A DNA stretch of 64,000 nucleotides, taken from positions 56,096 through 120,095 of the forward strand of contig NZ_JAOQNX010000013.1 in assembly GCF_025961575.1 (NCBI RefSeq), written 5' to 3'. This DNA is from Rhodoblastus acidophilus (lineage in GTDB: Bacteria; Pseudomonadota; Alphaproteobacteria; Rhizobiales; Beijerinckiaceae). Of this stretch, positions 19,519-27,843 are shown piece by piece. Both the position numbers and the translations under genes were made by a program. Numbering within the stretch: position 1 is the first letter of the stretch; each line of letters starts with the position of its first letter. Below the pieces are notes generated by a model. It was given only the letters and a program-made list of their open reading frames with translations. It ran no database searches and was not told the DNA's origin.

Positions 19519-22317
19519 CTATGCCGTCTTCGCCGCGCGCGCTTTTGGGGCGAACACCTCGGTCAGGTGTCGCCGCAAGGCCGCTTGCCGGGCGGGATTG
19601 GTCACCTTCGCCCCCGTCAGGTCCGTGACATAGAAGGCGTCCACCGCCTTTTCGCCGAAGGTGACGATATGGGCGGAGGCGATGTTCAAATTCAACTTCG
19701 ACAGGGCGAATGTCAAATCGTGCAGCAGGCCGACGCGGTCGAGGCCGGAGACCTCGACCACGCTGTACTTGCGCGACAGGCTGTTGTCGATGATGACGTC
19801 GGCCGGCACGTGGAAGGTCGCGGCGCGGTCGGGCGCAGTCTTCGCCTTGTCCGCCAGCAATTCGGTGACGCGAACCTCGCCGCGCAACGCCTGCTCGATC
19901 GACTTCGCCACCCGTTTCGCGCGGCGCAGCTCGTCCTCGTCGCGCTCGAAGGCGCGGCTGATGCTGATCGTGTCGAGCGCCAGACCGTCGGCGGTGGTGA
20001 ACACCTGGGCGTCGACAATATTGGCGCCGCAGACGGCGCAGGCGCCGGCGATGATCGACAGCAGGCGCGGATGGTCGGGCGCGACCACGGTGAGTTCGGT
20101 GATGCCGCGAAACGCGTCGGTGGTATATTCGGTCGCCAGCGAATTCAGCTCGACCGCCGAGGCGTAGAGCAATTGCGCGTGCTGAATCTTGTGCGGCAGA
20201 TCGACCTTGAGCCAATAGGCCGGATAATGCCGCGCGACATAATCGGCGAATTCCGGATCGGACCAGGCCGGCAGTTTTTCGCGCAGCTCGCGCTGCGAGC
20301 GCTCGACCCGCCCCTTGCGGTCCACGGAGGAATGGCCGCCGGCCAGGACCAGCTCCGTCTCCCAATAGAGCGTGCGCAACAGCTCGCCCTTCCAGCCGTT
20401 CCAGACGCCGGGGCCGACGGCCCTGATGTCGCAGACGGTGAGAATGGCCAGCATTTTCAGGCGCTCGATGGTCTGCACCTTATCCGCAAAGGCCTGGATC
20501 GTGCGGGGATCCGCGAGATCGCGGCTCTGCGCGATGTTCGACATGGTCAGGTGTTCCTCGACCAGCCAGGCGCAGGTCTCGGTCTCGGCGTCGTCGAGGC
20601 CGAGGCGTGGCCCGATCTTGCGCGCCAGCGCCGCGCCGGCGATTGAATGGTCCTCGGGGCGGCCCTTGGCGATGTCGTGGAGCAGCACCGCCAGATAGAG
20701 CGCGCGCCGGTGGGTGATGGTCGGCATCAGCTCGCTGGTGAGCGGCAGTTCGGTCTTGTAATGGCCGAGCTCCACCGAAGCCAGTTCTCGCAGAGCCCGC
20801 AGCGTGTGCTCGTCCACCGTATAATGGTGGTACATGTTGAACTGCATCATCGCGACGACGCGGCCGAATTCGGTGATGAAACGGCCAAAAACCCCGGCTT
20901 CGTTCATCAGCCGCAGCGCGCGCTCGTTCGACTGCGGATTGATCAGGATTTCCAGGAACAGGCGGTTGGCCTCGGGAGAGGCGCGCAGCTTGGCGTCGAT
21001 GCGCGGCAGGCTTTGCGTCACCAGGCGCAACGCGTCCGGGTGGATCGCCAGTTCGTTATGCGCGGCGACCCAGAACAGCCGGATCAGATTGACGGGATCG
21101 CGCTCGAAAATGTCGTTGGAGGCCACGGTGACGCGGTCGGTCTCGATGGCGAACGGGCCGAGGTCGCGCGGCTTTTTCCGGCGCAGCGAGCCGAACACGC
21201 GGTCGAACATGGCGCGCGGCTTGGCCTGGCGCTCCTCCAGGGCGGCGCAGACGATGTTGGTGAGGTCGCCGACATGTTTGGCGGTGACGAAATAGCGCTT
21301 CATGAAGCGCTCGACGCCGGGGACGCCCGCCGCCGCCTTGAAGCGCATTTTTTCGGCGAGCACCCTTTGCAGATCAAAGCTCAGCCGTTCCTCGGCGCGG
21401 CCGGTGTAAAAATGCATGTGGCAGCGCACCGACCACAGGAAATTCTCGCAGCGGTGGAACAGGCGCAATTCCTGCTCGCTGAACAGGCCCGCGGCGACCA
21501 GCGCGTCGACGTCGCGGACCCTGTACGTGTATTTACTGATCCAGAACAGGGTGTTGAGGTCGCGCAGGCCCCCCTTGCCCTCCTTGACGTTGGGCTCGAC
21601 CAAATAGCGGGATGAGCCAGCGCGGCGCACGCGCTCCTCGCGCTCGGTCAGCTTGGCCTGGACGAATTCCGGCGCGCTGTTGCGCACGATCTCCTGATCG
21701 AACCGCGCGCTCAACTGGTCGAGCAGGGCCTCGTCGCCGAGGATGTAGCGGGTTTCCAGCAGGGTGGTGCGGATGGTCATGTCGGCGCGCGCCTGTTTCA
21801 GGCACTCTTCGACGCTGCGGGTGGCGTGGCCGACCTTCTGCTTGAGATCCCAGAGGAAATAGAGCATGGCCTCGACCACCGACTCGGAGCGGGCGCGCCC
21901 CTTGCCGTCGAGCAGGAACAGCAGGTCGATGTCGGAGCCGGGCGCCAGCGCTCCGCGCCCATAGCCGCCCACCGCCACGATGCAGAGTTTCGACTGGGAG
22001 GGCGCGATATATTTGACCACGCAATCGTGGATGGCGCGAAGAACCTCATCCTCGACATAGGCGAGATGCGCGCCGCAGGCGAGGCCGCCGCCGCCCGATT
22101 CCAGCTCGGCCCGCGCCACCGCCGCGCCATGAGCGAGCGCATCGGCGAACACGTCGACCGCCGCCTTGCGCAGGCTTTGAATATTGTCGCCGTGGAGCGC
22201 CGCCAGCCCGGCGATTTTCGCATCAATGCCGGCGCGGTCGATCAGCGCCTTCATCGGCAGGTCCATGCGCGGCCCGTTCCATTTGCCGTGCGCGGCCGGC
22301 GCGGTCTGAACGTTCAT
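19519..22317 (-). CDS. glnD: Bifunctional uridylyltransferase/uridylyl-removing enzyme of PII
   Basis: Master nitrogen sensor: it uridylylates PII proteins under nitrogen limitation and reverses this with glutamine. The protein has 932 residues. The nucleotidyltransferase domain has G-G-Y-G-R-G at 117-122 and the metal-binding D129-I-D131. A mid-protein HD domain carries L-L-H-D-I-A-K-G, and two ACT domains lie near the C-terminus ([10 protein letters not shown] and [10 protein letters not shown]). The ATG at 22315-22317 overlaps the gshB stop as ATGA, so the genes are translationally coupled. Upstream in-frame ATGs would read through gshB and are rejected. Confidence 0.96.
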   Translation of the reverse strand: MNVQTAPAAHGKWNGPRMDLPMKALIDRAGIDAKIAGLAALHGDNIQSLRKAAVDVFADALAHGAAVARAELESGGGGLACGAHLAYVEDEVLRAIHDCVVKYIAPSQSKLCIVAVGGYGRGALAPGSDIDLLFLLDGKGRARSESVVEAMLYFLWDLKQKVGHATRSVEECLKQARADMTIRTTLLETRYILGDEALLDQLSARFDQEIVRNSAPEFVQAKLTEREERVRRAGSSRYLVEPNVKEGKGGLRDLNTLFWISKYTYRVRDVDALVAAGLFSEQELRLFHRCENFLWSVRCHMHFYTGRAEERLSFDLQRVLAEKMRFKAAAGVPGVERFMKRYFVTAKHVGDLTNIVCAALEERQAKPRAMFDRVFGSLRRKKPRDLGPFAIETDRVTVASNDIFERDPVNLIRLFWVAAHNELAIHPDALRLVTQSLPRIDAKLRASPEANRLFLEILINPQSNERALRLMNEAGVFGRFITEFGRVVAMMQFNMYHHYTVDEHTLRALRELASVELGHYKTELPLTSELMPTITHRRALYLAVLLHDIAKGRPEDHSIAGAALARKIGPRLGLDDAETETCAWLVEEHLTMSNIAQSRDLADPRTIQAFADKVQTIERLKMLAILTVCDIRAVGPGVWNGWKGELLRTLYWETELVLAGGHSSVDRKGRVERSQRELREKLPAWSDPEFADYVARHYPAYWLKVDLPHKIQHAQLLYASAVELNSLATEYTTDAFRGITELTVVAPDHPRLLSIIAGACAVCGANIVDAQVFTTADGLALDTISISRAFERDEDELRRAKRVAKSIEQALRGEVRVTELLADKAKTAPDRAATFHVPADVIIDNSLSRKYSVVEVSGLDRVGLLHDLTFALSKLNLNIASAHIVTFGEKAVDAFYVTDLTGAKVTNPARQAALRRHLTEVFAPKARAAKTA

Positions 22318-23279
22318 GGTCCCTTCCTCGCCGCCGCTTTCCGCACCGTGATCGCATCCCAGATGGCGACCGCGAGGTCGGGGCCGCCGGTGCGCTTGAT
22401 CGCCCTGATGCCGGTGGGCGAGGTCACGTTGATTTCCGTCAGCCAGCCGTCGATCACGTCGATGCCGACGAAAACCAGCCCGCGCCGCTTCAGTTCCGGA
22501 CCGATCGTTGCGCAAATCTCCTGTTCGCGCTCCGTCAGTTCGGTCGCCTCCGCCGCGCCGCCGCGCACCATATTGGAGCGGATGTCGTTTTCGGCGGGCA
22601 CGCGGTTGATTGCGCCGCGCGGCTGGCCGTCGACGAGAATGATGCGCTTGTCGCCCTTTTTGACTTCGGGCAGGAATTTCTGCACCACCCATTGCTCGCG
22701 GAACGAGGTGGCGAACAGGTCGTAGAGCGAGCCGTAATTGGCGTCCTGGCGCTGCAGGCGGAACACCGCCGCGCCGCCATGGCCGTGCAGCGGCTTCATC
22801 ACCACTTCGCCATGCGCCTCGCGAAAGGCGTCGATGGCCGCGCGGTCGCGGGTGATCAGGGTCGGCGGCATAAGCTCCGGGAAATCCATCACGAACAGTT
22901 TTTCCGGCGCGTTGCGCACGCTGACGGGATCGTTGACGACAAGGGTGTCGCCGCCGATCTTTTCCAGGAGATGGGTGGAGGTGATGTAGGAGAGGTCGAA
23001 GGGCGGGTCCTGGCGCAGAAGGACGACATCCATGTCGCGCAAAAAAATGTCGCGCGGCGTGCCTAGGGTGAAATGGTCGCCGGCGATGTCGCGGACCGCC
23101 AGGGTTTGCGCCGTCGCTACGACATCGCGGCCGCGCAGCGAAAGTTTGTCCGGCGTGTAGTAGAGAATCTCGAAACCGCGCGCCCGCGCTTCGAGCAGCA
23201 GGGCGAAAGTGGAGTCGCCGGCGATGTTGATCCGCTCGATCGGGTCCATCTGTACGGCGATGCGGGCGATCTCAGCCAT
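22314..23279 (-). CDS. gshB: Glutathione synthetase
   Basis: ATP-grasp ligase joining gamma-glutamylcysteine and glycine. The protein has 321 residues, the normal bacterial length. N-terminal [16 protein letters not shown] is typical. The ATP-grasp region has [12 protein letters not shown] near 175-186, and the C-terminal part has [21 protein letters not shown], the metal- and substrate-binding end. The stop overlaps the glnD start. No gshA is nearby. Confidence 0.96.
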   Translation of the reverse strand: MAEIARIAVQMDPIERINIAGDSTFALLLEARARGFEILYYTPDKLSLRGRDVVATAQTLAVRDIAGDHFTLGTPRDIFLRDMDVVLLRQDPPFDLSYITSTHLLEKIGGDTLVVNDPVSVRNAPEKLFVMDFPELMPPTLITRDRAAIDAFREAHGEVVMKPLHGHGGAAVFRLQRQDANYGSLYDLFATSFREQWVVQKFLPEVKKGDKRIILVDGQPRGAINRVPAENDIRSNMVRGGAAEATELTEREQEICATIGPELKRRGLVFVGIDVIDGWLTEINVTSPTGIRAIKRTGGPDLAVAIWDAITVRKAAARKGP

Positions 23280-23416
23280 TCCATTCCCTCGTCCGGGTCA
23301 TTCACAAGCGCAGCGCTGAAACATGGCGACGACGCCGGCTTTTTTCGAGCCGCGATTCAAGCGTGCAGGACCATTGCTGCTTTGGATCGCGAAAGCTATC
23401 CCATATTCAGGACGGG

Positions 23417-24745
23417 TCAACTTTTGCTCTCGACCGCGACATTTGCGCGCAAGCCGTGTGGCGCGTCGTCCAGCTGTTCCGGCGGGGATTGCGCCGTCCG
23501 CCCGGCGCGCAGGCGCGAAGCGCAGGCGTTCCAAAACCGCGACGGCCAGTCCCGGATCATGAACGTGCGTTCGATCACGGCGTAATAGGCGAGGCCGACC
23601 GCCAGGACCAGCAGGATTTCCAGCGCGCCATAAAGCGCGATTGCGGCGAGCGGGCTGTCGGGGACGCGCTTGGCGATCTGGCCGGTGACGAATTGCAGGG
23701 TCTGCAAATGCGTCAGATAGATCGAATAGCAGGCGCCGCCGATCAGGCTGATCCAGGGATAGGCGCAAAAACTGCGGAAGGCCGAGGCGGGCGCGAGCAC
23801 GCAGGCGAACATGGTCGCCGTCGCGGCGAGTGTCAGCGCGCGCAAGCTCAGGCCGGAGGCGAGGGCGGAAAGCGTGACGGGATGTTCGGGCGGATTGGGG
23901 ATCGCCAGGAAGACGAACAGCGCAAAAAATCCCGCCGCGCCGACCAGGGGCCGGGGCAGGCGGCCCATTGCGGCCGCGATCGCCTCGCGCCCATGCGCCA
24001 GCAGGATGCCGAGCCAGAAGAACTGGAAGAAGCGCAGGATGCTGTAATAGACGTCGAGCCCGCCCAGCGTGCGCGGCGGAAACGTCGAGGCGATCACGCC
24101 GGCGGCGAGCAGGGCGGCCCCGCACAGTCCGCGCGCCCAGGCGCGGGTCAGGCCGAAATAGAGGAAGAACAGCAGGGGCGCGAGCAGATAGAACTGCACC
24201 TCGACCTCGAGCGACCAGCCCGGCGGGAACAGCCGGGGGAAGGAGCCCCAGATCAGGCCGTGCAGGTAGAAGATCGAGCCGAACAGGCTGGCGGTCAGCG
24301 AGTCCGGCGGCGCGGCGAAATGATTCGTCCCTTGCGGATGATAGCCGGTGAGCGTAATCGCGGCGAAGGTGACAAACAGCAGGATCAGATAGGGCGGCTC
24401 GATGCGCAGCACGCGCCGCGACAGGTAGCCGCGCAGGAAGGCGCCGGTGAGCGGCCCATGCCGGGAGCGCATCGCCTGTCCCGCAAGAATGAAGCCGCTG
24501 ACGCAGAAGAACAGCTGGACGCCCAATCCGGGCCGCCCGATCCATTCGACGACGAGCGAGTCGCGCTGCTCCGCCGCCGCGGGGAAGAATCGCAGCGCGC
24601 GCTCGACGAAATGGCCGACCACGACAATGGCGATGGCCAGGAAACGCAAGCCGTCGACCTCGGGCCGATAGACGCCGCCGGACAGGCGCCGCTGCAGGCG
24701 CGTCGGCAGGGAGGCGGCGAGAGAAAGCAGGTTTTGGAGAGCCAT
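23417..24745 (-). CDS. Membrane O-acyltransferase, acyltransferase 3 (OafA/YrhL) family
   Basis: A polytopic inner-membrane acyltransferase of 442 residues that probably O-acylates a surface glycan. The family hallmark Y-R-P-E-V-D-G-L-R-F-L-A-I lies near residues 26-38, followed by a conserved H in V-V-G-H-F near 46-50 and F-F-C-V-S-G-F-I-L near 79-87. R-R-V-L-R-I-E-P-P-Y near 108 is also diagnostic. About ten transmembrane segments follow. There is no SGNH extension. The start is uncertain: the ATG at 24743-24745 fits the family, while an ATG at 24827-24829 would add 28 residues. It diverges from an O-antigen ligase gene, which supports a polysaccharide role. Confidence 0.85.
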   Translation of the reverse strand: MALQNLLSLAASLPTRLQRRLSGGVYRPEVDGLRFLAIAIVVVGHFVERALRFFPAAAEQRDSLVVEWIGRPGLGVQLFFCVSGFILAGQAMRSRHGPLTGAFLRGYLSRRVLRIEPPYLILLFVTFAAITLTGYHPQGTNHFAAPPDSLTASLFGSIFYLHGLIWGSFPRLFPPGWSLEVEVQFYLLAPLLFFLYFGLTRAWARGLCGAALLAAGVIASTFPPRTLGGLDVYYSILRFFQFFWLGILLAHGREAIAAAMGRLPRPLVGAAGFFALFVFLAIPNPPEHPVTLSALASGLSLRALTLAATATMFACVLAPASAFRSFCAYPWISLIGGACYSIYLTHLQTLQFVTGQIAKRVPDSPLAAIALYGALEILLVLAVGLAYYAVIERTFMIRDWPSRFWNACASRLRAGRTAQSPPEQLDDAPHGLRANVAVESKS

Positions 24746-24821
24746 CGGCGCGTCGGTGAAAGCAAATGACAGCAACGATCTCACACGACAGGACAAAATC
24801 GGGAAAAAACCCATTCTAGGC

Positions 24822-24829
24822 TTAACCAT
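24822..24829 (+). promoter_or_regulatory. TTAACCAT, possible CtrA half-site
   Basis: TTAACCAT at 24822-24829 matches the CtrA half-site used in Alphaproteobacteria. Further TTAAC-like motifs occur at 24867-24871 and 24891-24895 in the same divergent intergenic region. No full TTAA-N7-TTAA pair is present, so this is tentative. Confidence 0.3.
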
Positions 24830-24926
24830 CCGTGACCCGGATCAGCCCCGAGCTGGCGCGGGTTTGTTAACGGTTCTTATGCACAATGTTTTAACCTTCT
24901 TTCGCCGCTCACCCGGATGGACGCGC

Positions 24927-26171
24927 ATGAGCGAAACCTTTGTCATTCCTTCCGCGCCGCCGTCGCGGCGTCTGGCCGCGAAGCTGACGGACGGCATGCT
25001 CTGGCTCACCATGTGCTGCGGCTCCGTGGTCTTCTTCGAGCCGTCGCCCTACGACGTCATGATCCTGGTCACCATGGCGCTCTGGGCCTTCGGCGGCTTC
25101 TCCATCCATCGAGCCGTCTTGCCCTATGTGCTGGCATTGTCGCTCTGGGTGCTCGGCGCCTTCATCTCCCTGGTTCCCTATTGGAACGAGACGGACCCGG
25201 TGGCCCATGTGCTCACCTCGTTCTATCTCGCCACGACGGGCGTGTTCTTCGCTTTGTACACGTCGCAGGATTCCACGCGGCGGCTCGACCTGCTGCTGAG
25301 CGGCTATACGATCAGCTGCGTGCTGGCGGCGGCGGTGGCCGTGGCGACCTGGCTGGCGGCGGGCGGCGAGGAGAGCGCCTGGGTCCTGAACGGCCGCGCC
25401 ACCGCGCCGTTCAAGGACCCCAACGTGCTGGGCTCCTATCTGGTCGCCGGCGCGCTCTATCTGACCCAGCGCCTGCTGCTCGGCCGCTTGCGCTATCTCT
25501 GGCTGACGCTGCCCAATCTCGGGCTGATCCTCGCGGCGCTGTTCCTGACCTTTTCGCGCGGCTCCTGGGGCGCCTGGATGATCGCGACCGGCCTGATGGT
25601 GTTCTGCCTCTATCGCACCGCCGATTCACGGCGGATGCGCAGGATGATCGTCGGCGGCGCCGCGGCGACGGCGCTCACCGTCCTGGTTGGCGTCGCCGGT
25701 GCGCTTTCGGTCGACAGCGTGCGCGAATTCTTCTTCATCCGCGCCGCCGTTCAGCAGGATTACGACAGCGGCCCCTATGGGCGCTTCGGCAACCAGTTGC
25801 GCTCGCTGCCGATGCTGACGGAGCGGCCGACGGGCTTCGGGCCGATGCGCTTCATCCTCTCCTTCCCGCAGGCGCCGCACAATTCCTACATCAACGCCTT
25901 CGCCTCCGACGGCTGGCTCGGCGGCTTCGCCTTTATCGCCATGGCGGCCGGCGCTCTCGCCATCGGCTTCCGGCAGTGCCTGACCCGCCACCCCTGGATG
26001 CGGCAAGCGCAAATCCTGTTTCCCACCACTTTCGTCTATTTCGTCCAGGGCATTCAGATCGACATCGACCACTGGCGCATGTTCCACATGTCGCTCGGCG
26101 CGGTCTGGGGCATCGAGGCGGCGCGCCGGCGCTGGCTGGCGCGCGGCGATCCCGAGGGCGCCGCGCCTTAG
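24927..26171 (+). CDS. O-antigen ligase / polymerase family membrane protein
   Basis: An integral membrane protein of 414 residues with about ten to twelve hydrophobic segments. The Wzy_C/WaaL-type motif F-L-T-F-S-R-G-S-W-G-A-W is near residues 205-216. A large periplasmic loop follows, with P-H-N-S-Y-I-N-A-F-A-S-D-G-W-L-G, the H-N-x-Y pattern characteristic of ligases and polymerases. It would join or polymerise undecaprenol-linked glycan on the periplasmic face. The ATG at 24927 (GGATGGA upstream) was chosen over an in-frame start 57 codons earlier in the divergent promoter region. The flippase gene follows 137 bp later. Confidence 0.85.
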   Translation: MSETFVIPSAPPSRRLAAKLTDGMLWLTMCCGSVVFFEPSPYDVMILVTMALWAFGGFSIHRAVLPYVLALSLWVLGAFISLVPYWNETDPVAHVLTSFYLATTGVFFALYTSQDSTRRLDLLLSGYTISCVLAAAVAVATWLAAGGEESAWVLNGRATAPFKDPNVLGSYLVAGALYLTQRLLLGRLRYLWLTLPNLGLILAALFLTFSRGSWGAWMIATGLMVFCLYRTADSRRMRRMIVGGAAATALTVLVGVAGALSVDSVREFFFIRAAVQQDYDSGPYGRFGNQLRSLPMLTERPTGFGPMRFILSFPQAPHNSYINAFASDGWLGGFAFIAMAAGALAIGFRQCLTRHPWMRQAQILFPTTFVYFVQGIQIDIDHWRMFHMSLGAVWGIEAARRRWLARGDPEGAAP

Positions 26172-26258
26172 GCCCGCCAAGAAGCCGCCAAGAGGCCGCT
26201 AAGACTTCGCTCAATTTTTCGCCCTAGTCTCGGGCGCAGGCCGAAGGGAGGGAGAGCC

Positions 26259-26315
26259 ATGCCGTCAGTGGCGCGACAGCCTGTCGGAACGCAAGCGGGC
26301 GCCGGCTCATGCTGA
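26259..26315 (+). CDS. Possible 18-codon leader ORF before the flippase gene
   Basis: An ATG at 26259 preceded by a strong AAGGGAGGGAGAG opens an 18-residue frame that ends at a TGA (26313-26315) overlapping the flippase start at 26309 by 7 nt. The flippase ATG itself has no good Shine-Dalgarno sequence. This arrangement would let the short frame couple translation to the flippase. It could also be chance. Confidence 0.35.
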   Translation: MPSVARQPVGTQAGAGSC

Positions 26316-27757
26316 TCATCGTCACCTTCATGGTCAATGCGGCCCTGAATTTCGCGCTCGGGCTTGCCGTGGCGGCCGGATTGGGGCCGGAAGCCTATGG
26401 GCGGTTCTCCGTCGCCTTCTCGGCCTCCGTGGCGCTCGCGCTGCTGCTGTTCGACTGGCTCAAGCTTTCCGCCATCCTGCGCTATCGCGAGGAGACGCGC
26501 GAAACCGCGCCGGAGCTGCGCGCCTCGCTCGATGCGGGCTATCTGGCCGTCGCCGCGCTGCTGGCGGCGGCGACGGCGGGTCTGGTCGCGCTCGGCGTCG
26601 ACGCTGGCCTGGGCGCCGGCATGATCGCCGCCATCGCGCTGGTCGCCATCGCCAATGGCGTGTTCGACTATGCCTGCGCGCTGCTGCGCGCCCGGTTCCG
26701 CAACAAAGCCTATAGCGCGCTGGTGATCCTGAAAAACGCGCTGGCCTTCGCCGCCATGGTCGGCGCGGCCTTCTGGACCCGCGATCCCCTTGACGTGATG
26801 GCGCTCGCCGGCGTGAGCGCGCTCGCCGCGACCCTGCTGCTGCGCGGCCAGGCCCGCGACCCCGCCGCCCGGCTCACCTGCGCCCGGATGGCGCATATCG
26901 GCGATTCCCTGCGCTATGGCATGCCGGTCGCGCTCGCCAGCCTGTTCTACCAGGGCGTGGTCCTCGCCAACCGCAGCCTTGCCGCGGCGGGGCTCGGTTT
27001 TGCCGCGGCGGGCAAATTGTCGCTTGCGACCGAAGTGACGCTGCGGCTGATGCTGGTGGCGGGCGCGGCGCTCGACATCCATCTGTTCCAGCTCGCCGTG
27101 CGTCAGAAGGCGGTCGGCGGCGCGCAGGCCGCGAAGGCGCAGCTCCGGCGCAACGGCCTGCTCATTTTCGCGGCTTTCACCCTGCTGTGCGCCGGCTATA
27201 TGGCGGCCATGCCGGCCTTCGCCGCCGCGGTCGCGCCGGCGGCCTTCCGCGAGGATTTTGCTCACCTCGCCTTCATCCTGACGCCGGGCGTCGGGCTGTA
27301 TTGCCTCGGACAATTCTGCCTCAACCCGATCGCCCAGATCGAAGGGCGCACCCATGTGGTGATGGTCGCGGGTTTTGGCGCGACGGCGCTCGACATCGGC
27401 TGGCTGCTGCTGGCGCCGCCTGCCGACGTCGCCGGCTACGCCCTGGTCCACACCGTCAGCCTTGGGGCGGGATTTGCGCTGATGCTCGGCCTCACCTGGC
27501 GCTGGCGCGACAGCTGGCCGCGCTTTCGCGATCTCGCCGGCGTCGCCGCGGCGGGGCTTTGCGCCACCGGCGCCATGAGCCTCACCCGCGACCTCCAGCC
27601 GGCGCTGTTCGGATTGCTGGCGACGGCGGCAGCCGGCGCCGGAATCTTCGGCCTTGTCCTGCTCGCCCTCGATCCCGGCGGCCTGTTCCGCCCGGCTTTG
27701 GCCCGACTCGTCGCCCTCGCGCCCTGGCGTGAAAAGCTTTTCAACAGGCTTGGATAG
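26309..27757 (+). CDS. Wzx-like polysaccharide flippase (MOP superfamily)
   Basis: A polytopic inner-membrane protein of 482 residues with about 12-14 hydrophobic segments. The N-terminus (N-A-A-L-N-F-A-L-G-L...G-P-E-A-Y-G-R-F-S) matches the polysaccharide-transporter/oligosaccharide flippase family, where the G-P-x-x-Y-G motif follows helix 1. It would move lipid-linked glycan across the membrane ahead of the upstream ligase. The start is uncertain: the ATG at 26309 gives little N-terminus before helix 1, and an overlapping leader frame carries the good ribosome site. No glycosyltransferase cluster is attached here, so the glycan is unknown. Confidence 0.8.
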   Translation: MLIIVTFMVNAALNFALGLAVAAGLGPEAYGRFSVAFSASVALALLLFDWLKLSAILRYREETRETAPELRASLDAGYLAVAALLAAATAGLVALGVDAGLGAGMIAAIALVAIANGVFDYACALLRARFRNKAYSALVILKNALAFAAMVGAAFWTRDPLDVMALAGVSALAATLLLRGQARDPAARLTCARMAHIGDSLRYGMPVALASLFYQGVVLANRSLAAAGLGFAAAGKLSLATEVTLRLMLVAGAALDIHLFQLAVRQKAVGGAQAAKAQLRRNGLLIFAAFTLLCAGYMAAMPAFAAAVAPAAFREDFAHLAFILTPGVGLYCLGQFCLNPIAQIEGRTHVVMVAGFGATALDIGWLLLAPPADVAGYALVHTVSLGAGFALMLGLTWRWRDSWPRFRDLAGVAAAGLCATGAMSLTRDLQPALFGLLATAAAGAGIFGLVLLALDPGGLFRPALARLVALAPWREKLFNRLG

Positions 27758-27843
27758 CTTTACGCCGCGTTTGCTTTATAGGGCTTCATCAAACGGTCAC
27801 TCACCCCGACCATAGACGCTCGATCACGCCTTCAGGGATCGCC

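Noticed and set aside
22318..22692. Upstream extension of the glnD frame
   Set aside because: It overlaps gshB in another frame. The ATGA overlap gives the natural start of glnD.
23417..27757. Complete O-antigen or exopolysaccharide gene cluster
   Set aside because: Only an acyltransferase, a ligase-like protein and a flippase are present. No glycosyltransferases, sugar-nucleotide genes or chain-length regulators flank them, so I describe it only as a patch.
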